In this document: positions 46,931 to 59,800 of the stretch, one piece after another | How positions within the stretch are numbered: position 1 is the stretch's first letter | Layout: each line of letters opens with the position of its first letter | From: Prunella strophiata | Lineage: Eukaryota > Chordata > Aves > Passeriformes > Prunellidae | Reading direction: 5' to 3' | DNA length: 64,000 bases | Assembly: GCA_036583965.1 (NCBI GenBank) | Contig: JAZBQD010000030.1 | Location: 87,527,300-87,591,299, forward strand | Made by a program: the position numbers and the translations under genes | Notes under the pieces: model-generated | Databases searched by the model: none | Seen by the model: the letters and a program-made list of their open reading frames with translations, nothing else | Told to the model about the DNA's origin: nothing

Positions 46931-48480
46931 AAATGGGTACATTTTCCCAGGAAAAAGATCTCTCTTCTCAGGGAGTAATACTTTCCTTAATTTTTGATCT
47001 CACCTAGGATAAAATATATTGTTAAAATTAATTCCATTCAAGATATCCTGCATTGTAATTTTACCCATTCTTTGGGGAAAAAAGAAAAACAACAAAACTT
47101 CTGCAGTGTCTCAGGTTTCTACTAAGATCACACTGATAGGCACCAGTGCCACTCAAGGAATATAAGTGGTCTGTATTTATCTTCACTTAGGTGTGGAGTC
47201 CATTCATTTACCCATCCATAAATATATGTAAGAAATGGAAAAGTCACTCTTCTAAATGGAAACTAACATTATGCTTCAAGTCAGATATAAAACATCTTTT
47301 CTAATGATCTGAAATAATTCTCCAACTCCCACTTCTCTAAGTGTGGAGTTATCACTAGAATAAGGTGTTGATCTTTATAAGATCAGCAGTGCTTAGCATT
47401 CTGAGTGTTGGCATGAAATGGAGACCTAGAAGCATCTCAAGATAAAAAAGAACTGCAGACTCTTACACTGACAGCAGAAGTAAAGGCAAGCCAAAGGGAA
47501 CAGAGACAAAGGCCCCTGCAGTTCTACAGGGGAATTTCATCTCAATGGGGATGACATAGATAGCCATGGTAAGACCAGGAAGATTTAGAACAGCACTTCA
47601 AAGAATCAGCTCTCTCTGTATCTTTGAGAAAACCTCCAAGTAAATGTTTAGTCCTTGAAGGAGACCTGGATTCTACCTTTGTGCTTCAACTGTCATCATA
47701 ATTCTAAATCACAAAAAGTTTTTAGCAAAGCTGCTATGTGCAAATACACGTTTGCAAACAAGAACCAGCTCCAGCAGCTCTGGTCAGTACTCACATATCA
47801 AGGAAATAATGGCAAGTTCCTTTTTAATTCTCAACATCTGACTAAGAGTGACATTGAGAAATGCTTTTTTAAATGTCACCCCCTAATTTCTCAGTCTCCT
47901 AAAATAGTGCTCCATAGCAATAGTTTAATGTGCTTCAGCATTTCATAAGTAATCCTGCTGTTTTAATAACAGCACCAACACAAACAAAATTAAATCCCTG
48001 CCTCAGACTCTAACTGATTGCTGCTACAGATAAAAAACCCCCCAGATGATGCATCTTGTTATCATTGTCTTTGGGACAGGGAGAGTGGTGGTTAAGGATT
48101 CCATATATCAAACTATAAATCCAGTTCAAGAGTTCCTTATTTCTGTAGGCAAACAAAACCCATTATTGGTTTATTCCAATGATAACTAAGAATAGTCTAC
48201 CATGTTTTTCTAAGACTTATAGTGATTAAAACTGTCACACCTAATGTGGAGATGAAAAAGTATGCTAAATTAGGAGACAATAAAAATTTAAGTGTGTCCT
48301 CACATCAGGAGAGTGCAATATTTATTCAGGTATGCCTTGTAATGTCTTCTCCCTCATATATTCACCACATAGAATACAGCTAAGCTAATTACTGAAAATT
48401 CATTGTCTTCCTTTAATTGCCTAGTTGTTGCTAGCACACTTAATTCAAATACTTTCTTTCTTTATTTCTTTCCGGTTACA
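46931..48480. other. AT-rich noncoding DNA, no gene seen
   Basis: Single-copy-looking, CpG-poor. The longest open frame is 97 codons (47,655-47,948) with no domain. Confidence 0.5.
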
Positions 48481-48594
48481 ACGGGCAGGGAGCGACGCAG
48501 GGAGGGGAGGGAGGGAGGGATGGGGAGGGGTGGTAGGCGAGGGACGGGAGGACGAACAGGGAGGGGTAGGTAGGGAGGGGCAGGAGGGAGGTCT
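48481..48594 (+). repeat. G-rich GGGAGG tract with G-quadruplex potential
   Basis: About 110 bp of GGGAGGGG, GGGAGGGA and GGGGTGG units with many runs of three or more G at short spacing, which satisfies the usual G-quadruplex pattern several times over. Several CpGs (GCGACGC, GGCGAGGGACGGG) are scattered in it. It is preceded by TTTCTTTC pyrimidine and followed after about 100 bp by CCTT units, so composition switches strand twice within 350 bp. Confidence 0.85.
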
Positions 48595-48669
48595 TGAGTG
48601 AGTGATTGATGTGATTGCTTTATTTCTGTTCGTGATGTTTCATTTCGTTGAAGTTGAATGACTTCACTT

Positions 48670-48800
48670 CAGGCACTTCCTTAATTCATTTTCATGCCTT
48701 CCTTCCTTCCTCACTTGCCTTCCTTCATCATCCTGCCTCCTGCCCTTCATTCATTCCTTCATTCCTTCCCTTCTTCATTTTCTTTCTCTTCATTTTTCAT
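48670..48800. repeat. Noisy CCTT/CATT microsatellite
   Basis: Irregular CCTTCCTTCC, TCATTCATTCC and CTTCATTTTC units. Confidence 0.85.
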
Positions 48801-50130
48801 GCTTTTTGCTTTTGTTTGTTTGGTTTTTGACTCCCTGAGGAGCTAATTAATCCATTATCACCAAGCAGGTAGATATCTGAGTGTTCCAAAACTTGGTTAT
48901 GGAAATGGCAAAAAAATAAAAACAAAACCAGGTTGAGCAAGTAAATATGGAATTCCAGAAATATTTGCCAGTGAATTTCTAAAGTTTATGCATGGCTGCA
49001 TGAATATATGTTTATGGGCTACTTCTATACTAACTGTGGTGGTGAATATATCTGCATTTTAATGAAGATAAACATTTTCACAGGCAGCTAATCTTGCCTA
49101 GGTAAATAAAAGAAATTACCCACAAAAACTACTGTGGAACACTGGCTTGCTCTGTACTGAATTTCTTGGTCTGTGAAGTCTTGTGCTTGTATTTTGTTCT
49201 GACAGTTAAGAAAATATATGGTTTAATGGATAATATCTTGTACTTTCAAAATGAAATTAAAAAAAAAAAAAGTGAAACAAAAAGGCATCATTTCTATCAG
49301 AGGTTTCAACATCAAAGCATTTTTTATTTATAAAAAGATACAAAGAACCTGCCTTTTGAAGGTCTTGGTAATTGCATGTCTCCAGTCTCACAAGATTTCT
49401 ATTGTTTACCAGCTCTTCTCAAGTAAACTTACCTTATATAAGGACTTCTCTTGTTACTTTTACTTTCCCACACACTATTTTGAATAATTTCCTGGTCTTT
49501 CCTCCTATGACTTTTTTCTCCCTGATCCACAATTTCTAGTTTCATCTGCCCTCCTTCTTTCCTGCTCATACCTCACATAGCTCCATAGCTCTTTCTCTTC
49601 ACCCTGTCACCAAATACTTGCTATTTTCTTCTCCTTTTTTCACATTATTATTATCATGTACTTTCCCTTTTACATCCTTTTCTGGAAGTACTGATCTCCT
49701 CTGATTTTACTGGCCTCTGGGAGTATACAATTTGATTATTGCCAAAGCAACCAAAACCAACACAAGCTTCCTCTCCAAGAGCAGTTGTGGTGGCATCTCA
49801 AGGATGGTCTTTCATCACCTATGGAAATAAAATTTATTCTACTGAACTGATTTAGGCATCCTTTTAAAGGACTGAAAACACAACACAGTCCTTTGGGTCA
49901 CTATGTTTGCCAGGAACATTTCTCAGTGAAAATTCTTTTAATATAATTATGTCCTGGCTGGATGTCCTCCCTAAATTCTGGCCAGCAAAAATCCTGTCAG
50001 ACAAGTGCTTGCCACAAGTTAAAACCTGCAGTAGAACCTTGGGTGAGATTCTAAGGAGAGGTCAATAGCTTTCAGTTGAAAAGCTTGAGTTTAGACAATA
50101 ATTGGCAGTCTCTCCTCTCTGGGTAAGGGA

Positions 50131-50190
50131 GAATAAAAAACAAACAAACAAAGAAACAAAAAGAAACAAACAAAACCCAACCAAACAAAG
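50131..50190. repeat. (CAAA)n low-complexity tract
   Basis: ACAAACAAACAAAGAAACAAA-type units over about 60 bp. Confidence 0.85.
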
Positions 50191-51365
50191 AGAGGCAGAT
50201 AGAATGATTTGTAAAATATTTAAATCTCACCTCACAAGATTCAGCTAATCATGTCTTGGGCATGAATGCACTTAGCAGAGGTAAACTTCCTGGTAGGCCC
50301 CTCATCCAGTAATTTTATTTTCCCCAACATTTTATGAGTCCTTTTTTTTCCAAAGTAGGTCAGAACCCAGTAGAGCATGCAGGAAAGTTGTCTGTTAGAG
50401 ACAGAAACATTTGCTCACAGTAGAATTAATTTGCCAATGCCTTGTTAGTGATCTAGTGGTGCTAATTAAGGCTACTAAGGCCATGTGCAGTTGAAACTGG
50501 CCTTTGGAAATGAGAGCTTGATAGGGCTTAAACCTTCAGTTAAATGATCCCTAAATATTGAGAACAATTGTATCAAGTCAAAAGATAACTCATCACTTTG
50601 ACCCTGCCATTCTCTAGGAAATGCAGATTTCCATGGCTGTACTGTCATCTGTCTGCACAAGCTAATTACTTGTATGTCAAAACCCCCTGGAAACTTGTGT
50701 TAGAGTGCTGCCAAAGGTCTGACTTGATCCCTACAGACAAGTAAACCTCTGTATGGTGCTGTATTACTTTACCTGGCTGAATTAAGTATAAGGCAGTAAT
50801 TAAAAGTTAAGTTATGAACTTTGAAAGACTTCTGAAATTCTGAAGAGAAAAAAGATGACTTAAGAAAGGAAATGTAGGTTTAACTCTGATTTTTTTCCAG
50901 TTTATGTGGATAGAAATCAAACCCTTTATTATTTTAATTCCTTGGGGTGTGTTATTTTCTTGATCTTTCAGATCTCCCTCCTTTAGGTTTTCTATTGTAC
51001 TTACAATCACACAAAACCCATTGTTATTATATAGGATTATGGTTAACACTGGGAGCTATTGATTCTGCAACATTATTGGTGAACCTATTTAGACACACCA
51101 TGATTTTCACTTTGTTCTGTAAAATTCATCCAGAATCTATCCCTGCAACAGTCTTTAAAAAATTGTTGCCATTATGGATCAGGCATCTTCACATGCTACC
51201 ACAAGCCAAATTTTTCCAAGCCAATATGCAGAGCACCCATGCTCCAAAGTCCATGGGTCCTGCAAGACCTCAACCAGCTTTGTTAGTTTGTTGCTAATTC
51301 TTTCCACTCCCCTGCCTTCAAGTCCTCTCACCTCTCTTTTCTTTTCACTTTAATCATGTCTACGT

Positions 51366-51400
51366 TGTTTTTTTTTTTTTGTTTCTTTCTTTCTTTTTTT
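51366..51400. repeat. T-rich tract
   Basis: T13 followed by GTTTCTTTCTTTCT units. Confidence 0.85.
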
Positions 51401-53166
51401 GACAGGTGGTGTTGTTTGTTTATTTGTTTTGGTTTTTAATTCTTACATTTACCTTAGAACTACCAGCATGTGCTACAAATAAATTAGTGTTTTAAATTAC
51501 AGACTAAATCCTGCTGACACTTCTTTCCTGGAAGTTCCCATTTAATAAGGCCAGGGAAACCTGTGTGAATCCAAAATATTTTTTTCTTCAGGGAGAGTGA
51601 TGTATGGCTTGAGACCAACGTGCTCTGATTTTTAAGATACTTCAAAACAAATATCTTAACTGAAGTTCAGGATGAGTAATAAGCACAAAAGCCTGAATCT
51701 GACAATCATTCCTTAATTTCTGATCAAGGAAGTTGAGGGTATAAAATTCAGAGACAGCATTTCATTGAGGACAAAAGCATTGATCTCCTCAGTGATGTCA
51801 CAGGGATTTGGTCCACAGATTTTACACTGAGACACTGACACACCCTTACTGTTGCAGTGCAGAACATGTTGCTATAATTATTCCTTGCTCATATTCAAGA
51901 CTTGAGATACTGCTTGTACAACTGCTCTTATGTAACAAGTTGGCAAGCTCTGCACCTTTGAACACAACATGGTCACAATCATAAAATTATATTTCTCATC
52001 TGAGACAGAAAAAAATCTCATGAAGTCCAGGGGCTCATTTGTCCCTTTTGCAGGAATGAAACACAAGGAAAAATACTTAGTTGCATGGCAGCAAGTGGTT
52101 TGTGCTGCTATTCATGAGGTGCAACAAAACTGGATGTTTTCTTTAATCCTAAACATGTTATTAGGTTACAGTAACTGTGGAGTCAAAATAATTTGGGGCA
52201 TTGTCATTGTAAATGTTTTTGTTCACTCTTGCTTACCATATGCAGAAAGTTCACACAATCTCTGGAGTTCTGTTCCAAGGGCATTTTGTAGTACATTAAT
52301 AATATATAGTCTTCTTGACAGTGTTGATGGCATTTCCAGAGACAAACAAAAAATAAACTCAAAAAAAATCAAAACAAAATTTGTGTTTAAAAAGTGTGCT
52401 GAGTTGAATAACAGTTTCTCATTTACTATGTCAATTATTAAAGTAATGTATTGAACTTGAAACATCTCTTTTTAGTTGCAATAATTTTGAAATATATGCA
52501 TTTCCCTTCCTCCTTCCAAAAAGAGCAAAGAGAAAGGGAAAGTTCAAATTGAAAATCTTGATTGAAAAATTGAATAATTTCACTTGGAAAACGTCACAAC
52601 AGTTCACATATTTTTTTTTCTCTTATTTTCTTTCAGTGGAAAAGAGCATTTCAATGTAAGGGAAATGAATTGATTAAAATTTTCATAAAAAACAAATCTG
52701 CATTTCTGGCCCTCAAAAAATTTTAACTGACAAATGTCACACAGCTTTACCATATGAAACTTCTCCTCTTGCTTCAGATGTCACACTTTTCTATGTAACA
52801 CCCAGAATAGCAGGGTGGTTCTTTGTTTGGAACAAAGAAATAGTGCAGAGAGTCTTAAAAGGTGTTTCCTTTCCTACCCTTGGCCATAATGGCTTTCCTT
52901 ATTTCACTTAAGGTTTTCCATGAGTTGATCTTGTAGTATTTATTTTGCTTGCTTTTTTTAAACTCTGCCACACCTGTTTCTTAACACTTTTTCTTGTTCA
53001 TTAACACATCAGCAACAAAAGGAGGGCCAAGGACTATCTCCATCCTTTGTTGGACTGTGAGGGGAAATGTAATGACAAATTCATATGGAATTCAGTGTGG
53101 AATATTTTAGTAGCTTCATCAGTAATTAGTGGTAATTTACAGTACTGTGCTATTGCATTCCAGCAC

Positions 53167-53279
53167 CAAAAAAAATTAAAAAACAAAAACAAAACAAAAA
53201 CCCACAAACCAAAACAAAAACAAACAAACAAACAAAAAACCCAAAAAAAAACCCCAAAAAAATAAAAAAAAAACCCCAA
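53167..53279. repeat. A-rich (AAAAC/AAAC)n tract
   Basis: About 110 bp of A runs with CAAAACAAAA and AAACCCC units. The open frames crossing it are translations of low-complexity DNA. Confidence 0.9.
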
Positions 53280-56200
53280 AGCTATACCAATATGATACAA
53301 TTTCAATTTTTCCCTTAAACCCTTCCAATAACTTCAAGTTAATAAATCTGTTTAAATTTACTGGCTTTATTTTGGTAATAGTATCAGAAAAAGGGGACAG
53401 CTGAAAAACAATTCTGGATTCAGGGCAAGACTAGATAGAGGTGTTCCCTTTGGAAAGCATGTAAAGCATGTAAACATGGCTTTTCTGAGTTTGCAAGGCT
53501 CATGCTTTTAATATTGCAATATTGACCTCTGAAATCTGCAGCAAAATCTATCTAGATGCCTCCTTGGAGTCAGTGGCCTGGTGAAGGGGGAGCTGGTGCT
53601 GTGGGGATTTTGGGCAACTTGTATTCTTGCAAGGATGGAATAGACATAAAGCAACCCCAGTCTAAAGCTGTTCCTAGTCGGTGCAATTTATAAAAAATTA
53701 ATGTTGTGACATCACAAACACACAGGAATGTAGATGAAAGTATTCAAATTCAGCATGGAGCACACCATGGAGCTCTGCTTGCTGCAGGACAGGTGAGGAT
53801 GGAGTGAACTCATTGCTGGCTCAGAGGACACTGGGGAGGATGCCTTGAGCCTGTGCTGAACAGAAAGAGGAATCTCACAGCATACTGTAGCTCAAAAGAA
53901 CCAAGATGGATATCTACTCATATTATAGACAAGCTTCCCAAACTCAACTCAGATTTGTACTTGCACAATTCAGGGACATGTCTTTGTCATATATTTTGAG
54001 GGAAATTCTGTTCAGTTTCTTAATCAGGACTGCAGATAAAAAAATTCAGAGGATGATGATTATATATACAGGGACCAAGTTCAAATCATTGCATTATTCT
54101 CTCTATTTTACAGTGATTACCATGTTTTCTGGTGTCATGTTAGTTTTGTATTTCTAATGTTTGGGCTCTTAAGCAGTAAAATACTTTTAGTGCTTATGTT
54201 CTTTAAGCTACTGATACAAATTAAAAAATTTAAATGAAGAATTTTTCATATTTGGGAAAGCAGAAAGCGACAAAACTCTATATTTATCATGGCACATAGA
54301 CAACTTACTACAGCAGGTTCAGTTCAGACTGTTTTCTTTCTTGTTTGAGAAGGAAGTGAGGATACTAACACTTGCAAAAATATACTTTTACTATTTTCAA
54401 TTTATGTATTACTGATAGTGATAAAGAAAATCTTAGCAGACTTTAAATTTCTCCCTCTAAGAGAACAACGTTCATATAGTTTGTGAGTAAAAAATACTCT
54501 CATTTTCTCATTGAGGTTTTCTATATTTTCTAATAAATTATTCATTGTTTCACATTATGATTCTTGAGCTTTCTCTCAGATCTATTAAATCCCCACATAT
54601 GTAAGTTTTGTGAACAGTTTGTAAAGATCATGAACAGTCTAAGTGCATTAGTGACAGAGGTCATGAAATATTGAAAGATTTAACCACACATGTGAGAGAA
54701 ATAAGTATTTCTCCCAAAGGCCTAAGAGGTGGCCTGTTCACATATAACACAAAGCCCAGTGCAATATTGACACATGATATCCTGCTAATTGGAATTAATC
54801 CATAAAATAACACCAGCTCCTGTGTCAGAGTATTAGGGACTACAACCTTTGCAGAATCTCAGGGTGATCCAGGGAGATGTTTTATCATTAAAGTAGTCAT
54901 AGCAAGAGTGGAAGGAAATTAAAGTGAAAAATGAAATATTCTTAAATCCACAAAAGGGGTTTTTTTTAGTTAAACTTAATTGACTGGTAAAATCTCCTTT
55001 AGTGCTTTTTTTTTTTTTTCCCTCAGTCAAGTTCACAGCAGAATATCAATGAGGTTTGCTGAAATGGAAACTTTTCACTGTGCATAATTAGAGTAAATGA
55101 AACGTGCATCCATTCTCAATGTGCTTCTTTTATTTCTGTAAAATTTAATTTCTTTAAGAATTGAGGCAGGAAATAAATGGGGTGAATGTCAACTTACATG
55201 AGAAGGGTTTCAAAATTTCAAGGCCAGCTCAAGAACAATGATTTGGATGAGAAATCTTCCTCTGTGATAGTGGCAAACACCACTTCTCAGCCCAGTTTGT
55301 GTGCCTCAGTTTTGCCTGTGAAAAGGAGCAGTGCTAACAAAAATTAGGCATAGAGAAGCAGAGAGATTTCCCCTCAGTATGCCACTGGAGTAGCCTGATC
55401 TGGAAACCTACTGCTGCTCTGGTGCCTTGAGCTTTCTAAGTGTCGAGTACCATTAGTACAGATAGAGCCAAACTGTGTGCTGTTGTGGCTTTCCTGAGGG
55501 AACATCCCATGAGGGATTAGGCTGAGCCTGACAGAGCCACCTGGTTTGTAATCTGTGTCAGATCAGAAAGAGAGCTGCACTTGTTCCACACCAGCCTGTA
55601 GTGGAGATGGGAACAGGGTTTTGGTGATTCTGACCCCTGGAAGTACGGAACCAGTCAGGTTAAATCTCAAGGGCTGTAACAAACCATAATTTTCTCCATT
55701 CCAGCAGTGACCCCACCAATGCTGCACTGCACCATGACAGAAGAAAGGAAGAAAGGAAATTATGTCCTCCTCATTTGCAGGTGGGGACATGGGGTGAACT
55801 TTATCTAAGGACACACAGGAAGGCTGGGCAGAGGCTAAGGTTGTGTTCTAAACACCACATTCTTGGAGATGTCCTCTCAAGCAGGAGTGGTCTGTTCACT
55901 TCACTTGCCAGCTGAGCCCTTACCACCCATTGCCATGCCAGTGCTTCTCTGTCACCCCAGCTGCTGAGTGACATTGGCTGAAGCCACCACCGTGGTGTTC
56001 ACTGCGAGCAGGCTTTTCTGTGCTCCTGTGACAAGCTGGGAATGTGTGTGGGGTTTAAAGTACAAGAGTACAGAGGACAGGTGGCAGCCTCCACTGACCA
56101 TTGTCCCTCAGATGGAGTGCTGGGGGTTAGCCACACTCCTGGGAACACACCTCTTGGCTCAAACCAGCTTTTCCTGGCTTGAATACGCACGAGGTTCAGT

Positions 56201-56739
56201 AGCAGGGGTAAAGTGCATGTGGGGTTGCAGAAGAGACTAAATGGAAAGGTACATTTCTGGTTAATTAAACCACCCCTGTGGGACTTTTCAGTGTGATTGA
56301 ACAAACCATGAAAGCCCTCTGGATGTGCTCAGTCACATGGTACTCCTGGTGCACTTTCATGGGTGCTATCAGGATTACCAGAGAAACCAGCAGAACAGCG
56401 ATCTGGAAAGCTTTACCTTGTCAGATTCATTACACTGAAGCCATGAAATGTAAAAAAGACTGAGGGCAATGCATATTTCACTTGGTGGGGCCAGTTTTAC
56501 TCGTTTTATTATCACTGGATTTGTAAATGTCAGAAGCTGAGACACAAAACAACAGAGGATGTTAAAATGGCTGTTCACCCTCAGTAGTTCTCTGCACTGA
56601 GATGCCTCCTGCTATAAAACTTGAATTTTACAAAGCCTGAAGCAACACTCTGCTGCTATTACTCACTTATTACTCCGCAGTTAATAATAATTGCTAAGCA
56701 GTCTCACAGCACATCCAGGGCACTGTCACACCCAGCACT
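53280..56739. other. Noncoding DNA, no gene seen
   Basis: AT-rich at first and GC-richer from about 55,500 to 56,350, where open frames reach 101 codons on both strands without domains. A T14 run lies at 55,006-55,019. Confidence 0.45.
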
Positions 56740-56850
56740 CTGCCTGTCCTGAGGAGCTGCCAGCCTGAGCAGACCTGTCCCAGGCAGGATGGACAGCGCC
56801 CGCCGGAGCAGACAGAGCGCAGGGCGGGTGGCTGAATGCCAGGCTGCAGC
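56740..56850. promoter_or_regulatory. Small CpG cluster with GC boxes
   Basis: Around 56,790-56,830 there are about six CpG in 45 bp (CAGCGCCCGCCGGAG, GAGCGCAGGGCGGGTGG) including a GGGCGG Sp1-type box, in DNA otherwise nearly free of CpG. It is too small to count as a CpG island but suggests a locally unmethylated regulatory site. No promoter element or transcript is evident. Confidence 0.25.
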
Positions 56851-59800
56851 TGCCAAATTGTCTGCTGGGCAGATCATCATGACTTTAGGAGGTTTCTCAG
56901 ATCAGTGGAATTAATTACTTACTGGACATGTCCATATCTCTCTTTTTAAGTAGTTTAAGGGAGACTAACTTTGTGAGGCTGGAGGCAGCTGGGATGAGTC
57001 TCAAAGCGACACGTTCAGTATCACACAGGAAACCTGTCAAGGACTGACTGGGGGGATTTTGTCCTGGCTTACTCACCTGTTCCACAAAAGCACCTTTCTT
57101 CTGCAGTTCATGAGAGGCTAATGCTGGCCTTGAACCAGACACAAATATTCACAACTCACTTTAGGAGGAATAGAGTTGGTTCACAGCACTCCTCATTCTG
57201 TCCCCCAGCTCCTCCACTTCTTTGTGCACAGAGCTAACTTATTTTCTAGAAACACCATCCTCTTTTTTTCATCCTCTGAAAAATGCTACTCTTGCACTTT
57301 AATTTTTTGTGTCCTATGATATAAAGGTATCAATTGATGAGATACACATAGCAGTGAGAACAGAAAATATGAAACATATTGCTGTTAATTTGGGTCCACA
57401 TAACTTGGTTTATCATGGGAAAAAAAAACCAAATTTACTATTTTTAGAAAACAGTAATTCCTTTATTTCATTTGCAAAGAATTTCTAACCTGAATTTCAG
57501 AGAAAAAGCAATCTGTTACTTTCAGACATTAATGTGATGAGGTGATCTATCAGGTGCATGACAAACAAGTGTGTTTTCTGTACAGCATATTCAAATTCCT
57601 CCAGTACTACTTCACTTCTCTCTCCAAAGCACAAACAGTGGTAGCTATGCCTGAAACATAGACTGATCCTAGACCTGACTTAGCTGTGCTTGAGGAGAAA
57701 CTATGTTCATGTCTTCGTGTATTTGTTTTTCTTTATGATTCCTCTCTCAGACTTTTTATCCTGCTGACCCTGAGCAAATTTGTCATGGCAAGATGGACAT
57801 CTGGTTTTACAGGCTTAGGCAAAGTCAGGAACATGAGACTAGGAACAGAGAAGCAGAACACTGGATTAAAATGGCAAAATCCCAGAAGCTAAACTCAAGG
57901 AGGGGCAGAAATTGAAACACTAACACAATATGAAAAGAGGAATGCCATTTAAACCAACAATGTAAAGGGGTAGTCTGCCATGGTAACATGGGAAACTTTT
58001 CTAGCTCTCTTTTTTACTTGTCTTTAAAGGGTTTTGTTTCTCTGAATACAAGGAAATTGCATGCTTTCTTGAATAGGATTCCTTGATATGATGGTATTCC
58101 AGTTACTTCCTTGAAAGTAAAGTTTGTACTAAAGGATAAGCAAATTACAGTGTAGAAACTGAAGAAATCTGGGCCATATAGGATGTATATAGGAACTATT
58201 CCCTCCAGTGTAATAATATTTTTTGTCCAAAAAATAAGCACGTTTTAAAGCTTATGTCCACAGCAAGATAACAATGCTGCAAATTTAGTAGGTCTGATAT
58301 CTAATCTCCAGCTGAAGTGACAACCATAAACAAAAAAAAAAATTATCCCTGACAACAGGCTGACACTACTGGCACATCAGTCAGCTCTGATATGCTGATC
58401 ACAGGGCCCACTGATCAGTTTCAATATCCTGCCAGGAGCTGATGTATTTGTACTAAACCATTCAAATATGTTCCCTTCTCTCTGCACAAGCTGGATGCTG
58501 TTAGGCAGCAGCTTCTCTTCCCCAGTCCCCCTCCTCCTCAAGAAATATCTGGCATGCAGAGGTGAATAAGTCCTGGTCTGGTTGTCACTTCCTATATCCT
58601 GGTGCTAGGGCCATCATGAGAGGAGCTCATCTGGAAGAAATTACTCTTCAGGGGCTGCTGTGTTTTGCATTGTTTTGAATTTCTAAGGTAAAAATACTTG
58701 GACAAGGCTGTTCCTGTGGTCTCTCTGAGCTCCAGGATCTCATTTCAGGTACCACAAGCAGTGCTGGCTGAGTAAGCACGAAGTGCAGCATCTGCTTGGC
58801 TCTCTGGAGAGGTGTAGCCTGAACAGGCTCCCTCTGTATGAAAAAGCCTTAGGGAAGCTTGGGGTTGCCCTAGCCTAAGACTCCTCCTGGAACTGCCTTG
58901 GGGCAAGTGCTAGCTCATGGTGGGGTTGCTTGATAGCTGTCTATACAGAGTGCATATCACTTGAGAAGGTTTCCTGCCCTGACAGCAGATACTAGAGTAA
59001 GTATGTAATATAAATTGTGCAAATTACAGATTTGAAATAAGAGCTTTAAAGGGCAATGAGAAACTTCAGTGTAGCCAAGTCAATGTGTTTCAGATTAGTT
59101 TTAATAAGCAGAGAAGATATAAGGAAGGGACAGGGACATTTTTCAAAAATTCTTTTGAGGATTAAGGAGTGAATCATAGAGTCAGTTAGGTTCAAAAATA
59201 CCTGGATTTGTTTAAAAAAATTGAATTATAAGTAGAACCAAACCTAGTAGCTTGGAAATCCTACAACATTGACAAGCACCACATAAAACTATATAAAACA
59301 TTCTCATAAAAGGTAATGTGCTCTTCTGCATACTGTACAAGAGTCAAGCATGAAGACTTTGAGCTGGATCACCTCTAGAGCATAGCACCAGGGGAAAATA
59401 AATTATGACCTTTTGGGCTCCTTTTATATCCCAGTTTGTTCTTTTCCTCACTCCCTCAATTATCTCCACCTTATATTTTTATTTGCACCTCAGTTTTCAC
59501 CCATCTTTCATGCTTCAAGACTTCAAATAATCTCTTTTAAGAGGAGAGCTCCTTGATAGGCTGACTACATTGCAGCTTTTCAATAGACAGATTTCATGCA
59601 CCATCCTCTGACACACCTAATCCTAGTTTCTAGCAGGAACAGGATGCTAGGTGTCCAAGGAAGTGGCACAGATCAGGTATGACAATTTTCATATTGGTTG
59701 TGCCTTCTTGCTTCTCTACTGTCCATTTCCTTGAATTCCTGTCTCCTCTTCTCCCATTCAGTCTTCTCTAAATAGTTTCCTTTTTCAACCTTTCTCAGTT

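Larger units (their letters stand above)
48801..53166. other. AT-rich noncoding DNA, no gene seen
   Basis: Besides low-complexity tracts there is a 161-codon open frame at 51,969-52,454 on the plus strand with no recognisable domain and an AT-rich, lysine/asparagine-heavy tail. I treat it as chance. No mobile element recognised. Confidence 0.45.

Noticed and set aside
51969..52454. 161-codon plus-strand open frame
   Set aside because: AT-rich composition, no domain, partly antisense-open; no splice or promoter support.
53034..53306. Hydrophobic or lysine/threonine-rich open frames
   Set aside because: Translation of the A-rich CAAAA tract on either strand.
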